Shown here in pieces: positions 56,806 through 64,000 of a stretch of DNA of 64,000 nt. Every line of letters begins with the position of its first letter. Positions within the stretch are counted from its first letter, which is position 1. The DNA is taken from contig NZ_FMZI01000007.1 of assembly GCF_900101505.1 (NCBI RefSeq), positions 1 through 64,000 of the forward strand. Direction: 5' to 3'. The notes beneath the pieces were generated by a model. That model had not been told where the DNA came from. It did no database searches and saw only the letters and a program-made list of their open reading frames with translations. The stretch comes from Antarctobacter albus (GTDB lineage Bacteria; Pseudomonadota; Alphaproteobacteria; Rhodobacterales; Rhodobacteraceae). Position numbers and translations under genes: made by a program.

Positions 56806-57852
56806 TCAGCCTGCCTGCCGCACCTGGGCGATATCGGGCCCCATATCCAGCCCGAGGTCGGTCAGGGCGCTTTCCGCGATCAGGACGATCTGGTCCATGT
56901 CCGGAGCGTCTTCGGTGGGCAGGGTGGCCAGAACCTCGTCCCCCAGCAGGATTTCGGTCAGTGACGGATTCTCGGCATTGGGGCGCATGTCCAGGTCCGG
57001 CTCATCGCCGTGCAGGCTGTCGTTGTAGACGACCATCAACTGGTCTTCATCGTCATCGTAATCGAGGATGTCGGCGCCGCTCTCTGTCATCCATTCGCCA
57101 AGGACCAGCACATCTGCCCCGGCGCCCAGCGAGACAACGTCGCCTTCGCCCGCAATCACCGTATCGTCCCCGGTGCCGCCGTTGAGGAAATCGCCCGCGT
57201 CGTCATCCTCGCCCGTCTCGTCCAGGTGGACGCCGGACAACAGGTCATTGCCCGCGCCGCCGAACAGCGTGTCCTCTCCCTTGTCCCCCATCAGCGTGTC
57301 GTCGCCGTCGCGGCCATGCAGCGCGTCGTCATGCGCGCCGCCGCGCAGATAATCAGCGCCCTCGCCGCCATTCAGCCTGTCCTCGCCATTGCCGCCGGAC
57401 AGCAGGTCATCGCCGGCGCCACCGTACAGGTCGTCAGGCCCGGCCTGGCCTTCCAGGCTGTCGTCGCCATCACCGCCATCCAGCCGGTCAGCCCCGACGT
57501 CGCCGCGCAGGAGATCGTTACCCGCCGTGCCCGTGCGCAGGTCGAAGTCATCGGTTCCCTCGAAGTCAGACAGATCACCAGTTCCGTCCGGCGCGGTGTC
57601 TTCGGAAACGGGGCCGGCGGGGGCGGGTCCTTCGGCCGCCTCGGGGGCGGTATCGGCTGGGGCGGTATCGGGTGGAGACGTGTCCGGCAGGGGGAAGTCG
57701 TCCAGGGTATCGACAGGGGCGTCCCCGACGGCGTCTTCTTCGGGGACCCTGGCGAAATCGTCGTCTTCGTCGCCGTCGTCACCGGACCCGATGCCGAGGA
57801 AGGCCAGCGATCCGATCGCCATCATGCCCAGTAGGCCGGTCAGAAAGATCAT
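56806..57852 (-). CDS. Membrane-anchored RTX calcium-binding protein
   Basis: A 348-residue acidic protein. The N-terminus (MIFLTGLLGMMAIGSLAFLGIG) is a hydrophobic anchor or signal, followed by an Asp/Pro/Thr-rich linker to ~120. Then come about ten RTX nonapeptides (GNDLLRGDVGADRLDGGDGDD type) to ~250 and a C-terminal domain (DILDYDDDEDQLMVVYND...) common in marine Rhodobacteraceae RTX proteins. An N-terminal membrane segment on an RTX protein is unusual. The ATG ending at 57852 has GAGG upstream. Its role, perhaps binding Ca2+ or matrix at the surface, is inferred. Confidence 0.8.
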   Translation of the reverse strand: MIFLTGLLGMMAIGSLAFLGIGSGDDGDEDDDFARVPEEDAVGDAPVDTLDDFPLPDTSPPDTAPADTAPEAAEGPAPAGPVSEDTAPDGTGDLSDFEGTDDFDLRTGTAGNDLLRGDVGADRLDGGDGDDSLEGQAGPDDLYGGAGDDLLSGGNGEDRLNGGEGADYLRGGAHDDALHGRDGDDTLMGDKGEDTLFGGAGNDLLSGVHLDETGEDDDAGDFLNGGTGDDTVIAGEGDVVSLGAGADVLVLGEWMTESGADILDYDDDEDQLMVVYNDSLHGDEPDLDMRPNAENPSLTEILLGDEVLATLPTEDAPDMDQIVLIAESALTDLGLDMGPDIAQVRQAG

Positions 57853-58120
57853 GGCTCTGCCTCGTTTCTCTTGTCGTTTTGCGCAAGGAGTGTCGCGACC
57901 CTGGCCGTGCAAGGCAAATGTTCTTGTCTCCTGCGGTTAACGCCAGCTTTGAAGCACGGCGCCGCTACGATCATGCGGCGAACCGGCCTGTCGGGAAACC
58001 CGCTTGCCGGGAATAATCGCGCCAAACAGCGGCAAAGCGACGCCGAAAGGCTGCCAAAGGCATTTACCGTGGTTCGCTTCCTGCTTTGCCGTTCGGGTGG
58101 AAACACTTACATCTTGGAAC

Positions 58121-58879
58121 ATGATTCTGCGCAGCCGCAAACAGCCGTCCCAGGAACCGGACCTTCCCCAAGAGCCGCTTCGTCCCGAAACCCCGTTTTT
58201 CGCCATTGGCGATGTGCATGGGTGTGACCGACTTCTCGATCGCCTGCTGCATCGCCTGGACAAGCTGGGACATCCGGAGGCGCTGCTGGTCATGGTCGGC
58301 GACTACGTCGACCGGGGCGAGGAAACCGCGCGTGTCCTGCGCCGCATGACGGTGCTGAGCGAGGCGGCCGGCGACCTGATGCACTGCATCATGGGCAACC
58401 ATGAAAAGATGCTGCTGGACACCCTGGATGACCCGGTTGCCAACGGACCGCGCTGGCTGCGCTATGGCGGGTTGCAGACACTGGCCAGCTATCGTGTGCC
58501 GCCCGTCCTTGGCGAACGCCCCGAGGCCGAGTGGATCGAGATGCGGGACCGCCTGGCCGAGGCGCTGGGCGAGGCTACGATCGCCTGGCTGCGCGGGCTG
58601 CCGCTGACCTGGCAGACCGGCAACGTTGTGGTCGTCCATGCGGGCGCGGACCCGGCCCTGCCGATAGCCGGGCAGGAACGCGGGAATTTCCTTTGGGGGC
58701 ATCCCGATTTCCGCCGCAAGCCCCGGGCCGACGGCCTCTGGGTGGTGCATGGGCATACGATCACCGAGTCGCCGAAGGTTGAGCAGGGCCGTATCCCGAC
58801 CGACACCGGTGCCTATGCCACCGGCGTCCTGTCCGCCGCCCTGGTCGAGGCGGATGGCGTGACCTACATCCACGCCTAG
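58121..58879 (+). CDS. PPP-type metallophosphoesterase (Ser/Thr phosphatase-like)
   Basis: A 252-residue protein with the full PPP signature: GDVHGC (~residue 29), GDYVDRG (~61), GNHEKM (~94), a later VVHAG and VVHGHT as metal ligands. Such enzymes dephosphorylate Ser/Thr or Tyr residues or diadenosine tetraphosphate. Here it is the first plus-strand gene before the polysaccharide genes, so it could act on the tyrosine kinase system, although classical partners are low-molecular-weight phosphatases. The ribosome-binding site is weak. Confidence 0.85.
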   Translation: MILRSRKQPSQEPDLPQEPLRPETPFFAIGDVHGCDRLLDRLLHRLDKLGHPEALLVMVGDYVDRGEETARVLRRMTVLSEAAGDLMHCIMGNHEKMLLDTLDDPVANGPRWLRYGGLQTLASYRVPPVLGERPEAEWIEMRDRLAEALGEATIAWLRGLPLTWQTGNVVVVHAGADPALPIAGQERGNFLWGHPDFRRKPRADGLWVVHGHTITESPKVEQGRIPTDTGAYATGVLSAALVEADGVTYIHA

Positions 58880-59289
58880 TTTCGCGGCGAATCCGAGAGC
58901 GATTTCCGCGACGATCCTCCGGGGGTTGCCGGGGCGCTGACCAAGCATCTGACAGGGCTAGAGAAGTCGCGGATCAGGCTGGTTTTTCTGCAGGTGCAAA
59001 CACCCGGATAGCGGTTGAATTTCCCCCTGAGGTTGAAGATTGCCTGCGCTTTTTCCCGAATAGAATGATCACGAAAGCAGCAGGCCAAAACATGTCAAGC
59101 TGTTGAATCTTAGATGTCTTCCTTAGCTTGCTTCAAATTTTGGCGAAAACGTGCCGTTTGGGACTCAGCCCGGGACCTTTAAGGTTTTGTTAATTGACTT
59201 TGCGACTGACGCTACCCTACATCAGATATCAATAAGTGTGACTGTGCAGGTGCAGCGTTTAATCTGACATTATACCTCTTGGGGGCGAT
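58880..59289. other. AT-rich promoter region of the polysaccharide genes (no gene seen)
   Basis: 410 bases without a convincing gene, and noticeably AT-richer from 58970 on than the flanking genes. It should hold the promoter of the sugar transferase. TTGACT (59194-59199), a 17-base spacer and CTACAT (59217-59222) is a possible but imperfect sigma-70 promoter. The AT-rich stretch is a natural place for regulator binding. Confidence 0.4.
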
Positions 59290-59952
59290 ATGTTTGACGT
59301 CAGGACTCTGGATGAGACGGCAATTTCCGCCGGATTGTCCTACCAGGAAGGCGGCTTTGCCAGGGCCAGGGTTTTCCGGGCCACGAAGCGAAGCTTCGAC
59401 ATTTTCATGAGTATCCTCCTTCTGCCGGTTCTTGCCGTGCTTGCGGTGCTCATCCTCATCCTGAACCCGTTCTACAACAAGGGCTCGCTGTTTTTCGTGC
59501 AGCCCCGCATGGGCCGCGACTGCAAGCCGTTCCAGGCGATCAAGTTCCGCACCATGCGCGCTGTGCCCAAGGTCGAGCGCGGCGCGGACAGCCCGCTGGA
59601 ACATGACCGGATCACGACTCTGGGCCGCTTCATGCGCAAGTCGCGCATCGATGAGCTGCCGCAGATCATCAACGTGCTGCGCGGCCAGATGAGCCTGATC
59701 GGCCCGCGCCCGGACTATTTCGATCACGCGGTGGAATACCTCGAAAAGATCCCGGGCTACCGCGAACGCCACGCCGTCCGCCCCGGCATCAGCGGTCTGG
59801 CGCAGACCGAACTGGGATATATCGAGGGCATGGACGCCACCCGCCGCAAGGTGAAGGCGGACCTCTACTACATCTCGCACATGAGCTTTGCGCTCGAGAT
59901 GTGGATTTTCTGGCGGACGCTCAGCGTCGTCGCCAGGCGCGGCGGCGCCTGA
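59290..59952 (+). CDS. ExoY-like priming sugar transferase
   Basis: A 220-residue bacterial sugar transferase that moves a sugar-1-phosphate from a nucleotide sugar to undecaprenyl phosphate, the first step of exopolysaccharide synthesis. One hydrophobic segment (FMSILLLPVLAVLAVLILIL) precedes the catalytic part (KFRTMRAVPK, RKSRIDELPQIINVLRGQMSLIGPRPD, RPGISGLAQ). The short form without an N-terminal membrane bundle resembles ExoY. The sugar is probably galactose or glucose, which cannot be decided here. Confidence 0.9.
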   Translation: MFDVRTLDETAISAGLSYQEGGFARARVFRATKRSFDIFMSILLLPVLAVLAVLILILNPFYNKGSLFFVQPRMGRDCKPFQAIKFRTMRAVPKVERGADSPLEHDRITTLGRFMRKSRIDELPQIINVLRGQMSLIGPRPDYFDHAVEYLEKIPGYRERHAVRPGISGLAQTELGYIEGMDATRRKVKADLYYISHMSFALEMWIFWRTLSVVARRGGA

Positions 59953-59994
59953 CAGTCGCCCCGATCAGTCGGGCCTGCAACTGCAAAGCGAATG

Positions 59995-60029
59995 GGCGCA
60001 CCCACGGGTTGACCGGGGTGCGCCATACT
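59995..60029 (+). terminator. Terminator-like hairpin after the sugar transferase gene
   Basis: GGCGCACCC (59995-60003) pairs with GGGTGCGCC (60016-60024) around a 12-base loop, followed by ATACTTTT. It probably ends or attenuates the sugar transferase transcript; the next gene starts 218 bases later. Confidence 0.5.
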
Positions 60030-60242
60030 TTTCCACAGGCTGCCGTGGTTTTTCCGATCTTGTTGCAGAATTGCCGCTTTCGGTCCTGATAGCGCATGGC
60101 AGATCATGGGCCCAGTCGCATTCAAGGCCCCACCGGGGTACATCATATAGGGATTATTGCGGTTTAGGTTTTTGCCGTCCGCCGCCGGTGCCGGGTGTGG
60201 GAACGATACGGCGCAGGGGGGGGACGCACAAAGGGGGCGAAC

Positions 60243-61640
60243 TTGGCTACGGGTTTGAAAATGCATAATAGAATCGGGGGGCTGGCGCGTGTGGCCGTGC
60301 TAGCGATGGGCGGTCTCGCCGTCCTGTCCGGGTGCGGCGTCACCTATCACAGCCCGAAGGTGACCGAACGACAGGGCGAGCTGCCCGTTTCTGTCGTCGA
60401 ACTGACGCCCAAGGCCGTGGCCTATGCCAATGCCTCGCACTACACGCCCCGCGCGCTGCCGGATGTCTTCTACGCCTATGCCGGATCCTACGGCGGGGCG
60501 ACCGGTGCAGGGGCGCTGCCCGCGGCCCCTTACCTGCCGGATGAGTCGCGTCAGCGCCTGGAATACCGCCCGCTGCCCGACATCAACCCGCAGCCCTACC
60601 GCATCGGCGTGGGGGATGTGCTCTTGCTGGCGACCCGTGGCGCCGCCTCGACGGTTGAACAGCTTTCAGGCCTTCTGGCCGCGCAGAGCCAGCGTCAAGG
60701 CTATACGGTGCGCGACGATGGCTCTATCGCCATCCCGGACATCGGTGCTGTGCAACTGGCGGGCCTGACCCTGCAACAGGCCGAGGACCAGCTGTTCCAG
60801 GCGCTGGTGTCGAACCAGATCGACCCGTCCTTCAGCCTCGAAGTGGCCGAGTTCAACTCGCAGCAGGTTGCCGTCGGGGGCGCCGTGCGCACCGCCAAGC
60901 TGGTGCCGATCACGCCCAACAACCTGACCTTGGGCCAGGCGCTGATCACCGCCGGTGGTCTTGCCGTGCGCGACGAGGAATTCGCCTCGATCCGGATCTA
61001 CCGCGATGGCACCCTGTACCAGATCCCGGTGGAAACCTACCGCGCGCAGCCCGCGATCAAGGACAAGCTCCTGCAGGCGGGCGACGCGGTCTTTGTCGAT
61101 ACGACCTATGACCTCGACCGGGCCTTCGAGTTCTACAAGACCAAGATCGACGTGGTGAACCTGCGGTCCTCGGCCCGCAGTCAGGCATTGCAGGCGCTGA
61201 GCACAGAGATCGCAATTCGGCGCAGCGCGCTGGACGAACGCCGCCGCCTTTTCGAATCCCGCACCGAGCTGGACGCCGAAGGGCGCGACTATGTCTACCT
61301 CAGCGGCGAAGTCACCAAGCAGAACCGGTTCCCGCTGCCCTATGGCCGCCAGGCGACGCTGGCCGACGTCCTGTACAATGAAGGCGGGTTCGACAACACT
61401 ACCGGCGACCCGACCGAGATCTACGTCCTGCGTGGCAGCAGCGATCCTGCCAAGGTTGGCGAGATCGTGGCCTATCACCTGAACGCGGGCAATGCGGCCA
61501 ACATGATCATGGCCACCAAGTTCGAGATGCGCCCCAACGACGTGATCTTCATCGAGGAACAGCCCATCACCAAGTGGGGCCGTGCCCTGCAACAGGCCTT
61601 CCCGACGCTGCTGAATGCGGCCGGCCGGGCGGCGCTCTGA
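60243..61640 (+). CDS. Wza-like polysaccharide export lipoprotein
   Basis: A 465-residue outer-membrane export protein. Signal peptide with lipobox VLSGC (lipidated Cys), a polysaccharide-export domain (YRIGVGDVLLLATRG...YTVRDDGSIAIPDIGAVQLAGLT) and two SLBB domains (VGGAVRTAKLVPITPNNLTLGQAL; YLSGEVTKQNRFPLP). It forms the outer-membrane pore with the Wzc-like kinase. The start is taken as TTG 60243, because AAGGGGG lies five bases before it; ATG 60261 has no ribosome-binding site. Confidence 0.9.
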   Translation: MATGLKMHNRIGGLARVAVLAMGGLAVLSGCGVTYHSPKVTERQGELPVSVVELTPKAVAYANASHYTPRALPDVFYAYAGSYGGATGAGALPAAPYLPDESRQRLEYRPLPDINPQPYRIGVGDVLLLATRGAASTVEQLSGLLAAQSQRQGYTVRDDGSIAIPDIGAVQLAGLTLQQAEDQLFQALVSNQIDPSFSLEVAEFNSQQVAVGGAVRTAKLVPITPNNLTLGQALITAGGLAVRDEEFASIRIYRDGTLYQIPVETYRAQPAIKDKLLQAGDAVFVDTTYDLDRAFEFYKTKIDVVNLRSSARSQALQALSTEIAIRRSALDERRRLFESRTELDAEGRDYVYLSGEVTKQNRFPLPYGRQATLADVLYNEGGFDNTTGDPTEIYVLRGSSDPAKVGEIVAYHLNAGNAANMIMATKFEMRPNDVIFIEEQPITKWGRALQQAFPTLLNAAGRAAL

Positions 61641-61818
61641 CCTGAAAACCAGCATCCGGCGCGGCGACTGGTCCCTGACCGCCACCGCGCCGGATCGCGC
61701 GTTCCCAAGCGATTTCCAACGTGCTAAGGCGCGGTCGAGACGCCGGTACAGGCGGACCGATGACTGTCATTTGATCCGCCGGCCCGGGCCAGCGGTAAAT
61801 TTCGAAAGAGATCGAGAC

Positions 61819-62562
61819 GTGACCAGGATTTCCGTCGTCACCGCCGTCTACAACCGTGCGCGTACCCTTGGAGAGGCGCTCGACAGTGTCGCCGCCCAGA
61901 CCCATCCGGATGTCGAACACGTGATCCAGGACGGCGGGTCGACCGATGGCACGCTTGAACTGATCGAGGCGCGGAGCCAGTCCAACATCTCTCTGGTCAG
62001 CGAACCGGACGGCGGCATCTACGATGCGATCAACAAGGGCATCGCCCGCTGCACCGGCGACGTGATCGGGCTGATGCATTCGGATGATTTCTTTGCCAGC
62101 GACCGGGTTCTGGAGCAGGTGGCCCGGGCGATGGAAGACCCGGCGATAGAGGGCGTCTACGGCGACCTCGACTATGTTTCCGGCACGGACACCGGACGGA
62201 TCATCCGCAAGTGGCGCTCTGGCAGCTACACGATGGATTCGCTCAAAAGGGGCTGGATGCCGCCGCACCCCACGCTTTACCTGCGGCGTGAGGTTTTTGA
62301 TCGCTGGGGCGTCTACGACACCAGTTTTCGCATCGCCGCGGACTACGACGCCATGCTGCGCTACATGGTCAAGGGCTCTGTGCGCCTGGTCCATGTGCCC
62401 GAGGTCTTCGTCAAGATGCGGGTCGGCGGCGAAAGCAACAAGTCGATCGGAAAGATCCTGCGCAAGAGCCGCGAGGACTACCGGGCGCTGCGGGCCAACG
62501 GGGTCGGTGGCATGGGGGCGCTGGCGATGAAGAACCTCTCCAAGGTCAAGCAGTTCCTCTGA
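61819..62562 (+). CDS. Family 2 glycosyltransferase
   Basis: A 247-residue GT-A enzyme starting (GTG)TRISVVTAVYNRARTLGEALDSV. It shows the nucleotide-sugar motifs IQDGGSTDGT, EPDGGIYDAINKG and the metal-binding HSDDFF, and an IAADYDAMLRYM acceptor region like WcaA/WcaE-type transferases. It should add a sugar to the lipid-linked repeat unit. The start is GTG at 61819, the only one giving the standard N-terminus. A two-way terminator follows. Confidence 0.9.
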   Translation: MTRISVVTAVYNRARTLGEALDSVAAQTHPDVEHVIQDGGSTDGTLELIEARSQSNISLVSEPDGGIYDAINKGIARCTGDVIGLMHSDDFFASDRVLEQVARAMEDPAIEGVYGDLDYVSGTDTGRIIRKWRSGSYTMDSLKRGWMPPHPTLYLRREVFDRWGVYDTSFRIAADYDAMLRYMVKGSVRLVHVPEVFVKMRVGGESNKSIGKILRKSREDYRALRANGVGGMGALAMKNLSKVKQFL

Positions 62563-62581
62563 CGAGGTCCTCCCGACAATG

Positions 62582-62617
62582 AAAAGGCGCTGTCCCTTGC
62601 CGGGGACAGCGCCTTTT
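62582..62617. terminator. Two-way terminator between glycosyltransferase and Wzc-like genes
   Basis: AAAAGGCGCTGTCCC pairs perfectly over 15 bp with GGGACAGCGCCTTTT around a six-base loop, giving T-runs on both strands. It ends both converging transcripts. Confidence 0.92.
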
Positions 62618-62646
62618 GCGTTTTGTCGGGCCGCTTGGCCCAAGAG

Positions 62647-64000
62647 TCAGGAGTCGTAATAGCCCTTGGCGTATTTGCCATAGCTGCCGTAGCCATAGCC
62701 GTAGCGGCTCATGCCCTTGTGGTTGATCTGCGTCAGGATCAGGCCCGAGGGGCGCAGGTTGACCGTTTCCAGCAGGCGCAGGCCCTCGATCACCGTGGCA
62801 TTGGGCGTGCGGTTCCATGCAACGCACATCAGCAGGCAATCGGCCAGCTGGCCATAAAGACGCGCGTCAGGAACGATCAGGACCGGCGGCGTGTCGATGA
62901 TGATGTAGTCGAACTCCTGCCGCAGCATGGCGATCAGGTTGTGGAACTTCTCGGACGAGATGATGTCGGCGGCGTTCTTGGTCGCCTTCTCGGACCGCAG
63001 GACGTAGATGCCGTTCTGATCGTCGTAGTAGATGATCTCTTCCAGTGTGGCATCGCCGATGAGCGCGGTCATCAATCCGGGCTGTTCCTGCGGGAAGCCG
63101 AAGTAGTCGATGAAGTTGCGGCGCCGCATGTCGCCTTCGATGATCAGGACCTTCTTGTCGAGACCGGCAAAGTTCTGTGCCAGGGCAATGGCGGTCGTGG
63201 TCTTGCCTTCGCCGGGCAGGCAGGAGGTTGCCATGATGACCTGTGGCGGCGTGTCGATGTCGGAGAGCAGCACCGAGGTCCGCAGGTTCCGGATCGATTC
63301 CGCCCCTTCCGATGTCGGCTTGTCCCTCAGGTAGGGCAACAGCTGGTTGCGGCGCCGGATCGCCATCTTGGGGATCTGGCCCAGGATGGTGTGACCGGTG
63401 GCTGCCTCCAGCTCGTTCGTGGTGAGGAAACCCTTGCGGGTGAACTGGCCAATCAGGATCAGCACGGTGCCCGCGACAAAGCCCAGAATGGCCGAAACCA
63501 GCACCATCCGGAAACGGCGCGGCTCGACCTGCACACCGGGCACGGCGTTCGACAGCACGCGGCTGTCGGCCTGCTGCAGCCCGCGCTGGACAGAGGTTTC
63601 CTTGAGGCGGGTCAGGAACGTCTCATAAAGCGTCCGGGTCGCCTGGGTTTCGCGTTCCAGCTGCTGAAGCTCGATCAGCTTGGCGGATTCGGTTTCGATC
63701 TCCTGCTCGATCCGAGCCAGCGAGGCTTCCAGCGCATCGGCCTGGACCTGTGCGCGGTCCCGGTTGGACTGGACCTGCGAGATCAGCTGCTCGAACTGAG
63801 AGAGGATCAGGGCGCGTGCATTGGGGTCGTTGTTCTGCTGGAACTGGTTGTAGAGCCGGCGGATCGTGGGGCTGTCGGCCTCATCGACCATCCGGTCGAG
63901 ATCGCCGCTGTCGCGCAGGGTTTCCAGCTGGCTGATACGGGCCTGGGAGTCCACGACGGTCTGGCGGGTCTCGCTCAACCGCCCGCGCACCTCGCGGGCT
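62647..64000 (-). CDS. Wzc-like polysaccharide tyrosine autokinase (partial)
   Basis: The C-terminal ~450 residues; the N-terminus lies beyond the window. Visible in order: a long coiled coil, a second membrane segment (MVLVSAILGFVAGTVLILIGQF), and the BY-kinase domain with Walker A (CLPGEGKTTTAIALAQ), Walker A' (VLIIEGDMRRR) and Walker B (IIIDTPPVLI). A tyrosine cluster ends the protein (SRYGYGYGSYGKYAKGYYDS), the autophosphorylation tail. It controls polymer length and export with the Wza-like protein. Confidence 0.93.
   Translation of the reverse strand, partial: AREVRGRLSETRQTVVDSQARISQLETLRDSGDLDRMVDEADSPTIRRLYNQFQQNNDPNARALILSQFEQLISQVQSNRDRAQVQADALEASLARIEQEIETESAKLIELQQLERETQATRTLYETFLTRLKETSVQRGLQQADSRVLSNAVPGVQVEPRRFRMVLVSAILGFVAGTVLILIGQFTRKGFLTTNELEAATGHTILGQIPKMAIRRRNQLLPYLRDKPTSEGAESIRNLRTSVLLSDIDTPPQVIMATSCLPGEGKTTTAIALAQNFAGLDKKVLIIEGDMRRRNFIDYFGFPQEQPGLMTALIGDATLEEIIYYDDQNGIYVLRSEKATKNAADIISSEKFHNLIAMLRQEFDYIIIDTPPVLIVPDARLYGQLADCLLMCVAWNRTPNATVIEGLRLLETVNLRPSGLILTQINHKGMSRYGYGYGSYGKYAKGYYDS

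Overview
The window is about 64 kb of high-GC DNA from an alphaproteobacterium, most probably a Rhodobacteraceae / Roseobacter-group chromosome. The evidence is the gene order tuf-rpsJ-rplC-rplD-rplW, the adk gene between secY and rpsM, the long acidic tails on L3 and S17, the zinc-free S14, and the protein sequences themselves. No rRNA, CRISPR array, insertion sequence or integrase was seen; there is one tRNA (Lys).

Region 1 (1-26191) is the S10-spc-alpha ribosomal super-cluster, from the last codons of tuf to rplQ. All genes are in the standard order, but the cluster is cut by three foreign blocks. They are an IalB-like secreted protein between rplW and rplB; a lysozyme-like protein, a 2OG-Fe(II) oxygenase, a hybrid histidine kinase and an unknown gene between rplP and rpmC; and a metallo-beta-lactamase-fold protein, two tandem P450s, a DEAD-box helicase and a low-GC HEPN-like gene between rpmD and rplO. 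Intrinsic terminators follow rplW, rplP, rpmD and rplQ, so the cluster is probably several transcription units. A small palindromic repeat sits directly after the stop codons of rplW, rplP and rpoA.

Region 2 (26192-29264) holds a PaiB-type regulator, mtaB and dapF (overlapping by 4 bp), and tRNA-Lys with a clear promoter. A cluster of four GTAC-centred palindromes lies between rplQ and the paiB-like gene.

Region 3 (29265-38060) looks like an oxygen-limitation module: a bifunctional phosphotransferase/P-loop kinase, a PhaC-type polyhydroxyalkanoate synthase, a P2-type cation ATPase and PEP synthase. Every promoter region in it carries an FNR-type TTGA-N6-TCAA box (three perfect, one with a single mismatch). 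The module is the most interesting regulatory structure in the window.

Region 4 (38061-45013) is catabolic. An Lrp/AsnC regulator is divergent from a fused indolepyruvate ferredoxin oxidoreductase, followed by a FadB/FadJ-type enoyl-CoA hydratase / 3-hydroxyacyl-CoA dehydrogenase and an unknown gene. Region 5 (45014-53300) has signalling and iron uptake: a CheB-CheR-coiled-coil-PAS fusion, a convergent receiver protein, a ferric-iron binding protein and permease that are not adjacent, a cupin, and a winged-helix/TPR regulator.

Region 6 (53301-64000) is surface polysaccharide. It has a large secreted glycoside-hydrolase-like RTX/DUF4214 protein, a second membrane-anchored RTX protein, a PPP-type phosphatase, an ExoY-like priming sugar transferase, a Wza-like export lipoprotein, a family-2 glycosyltransferase, and a Wzc-like tyrosine autokinase cut by the window end.
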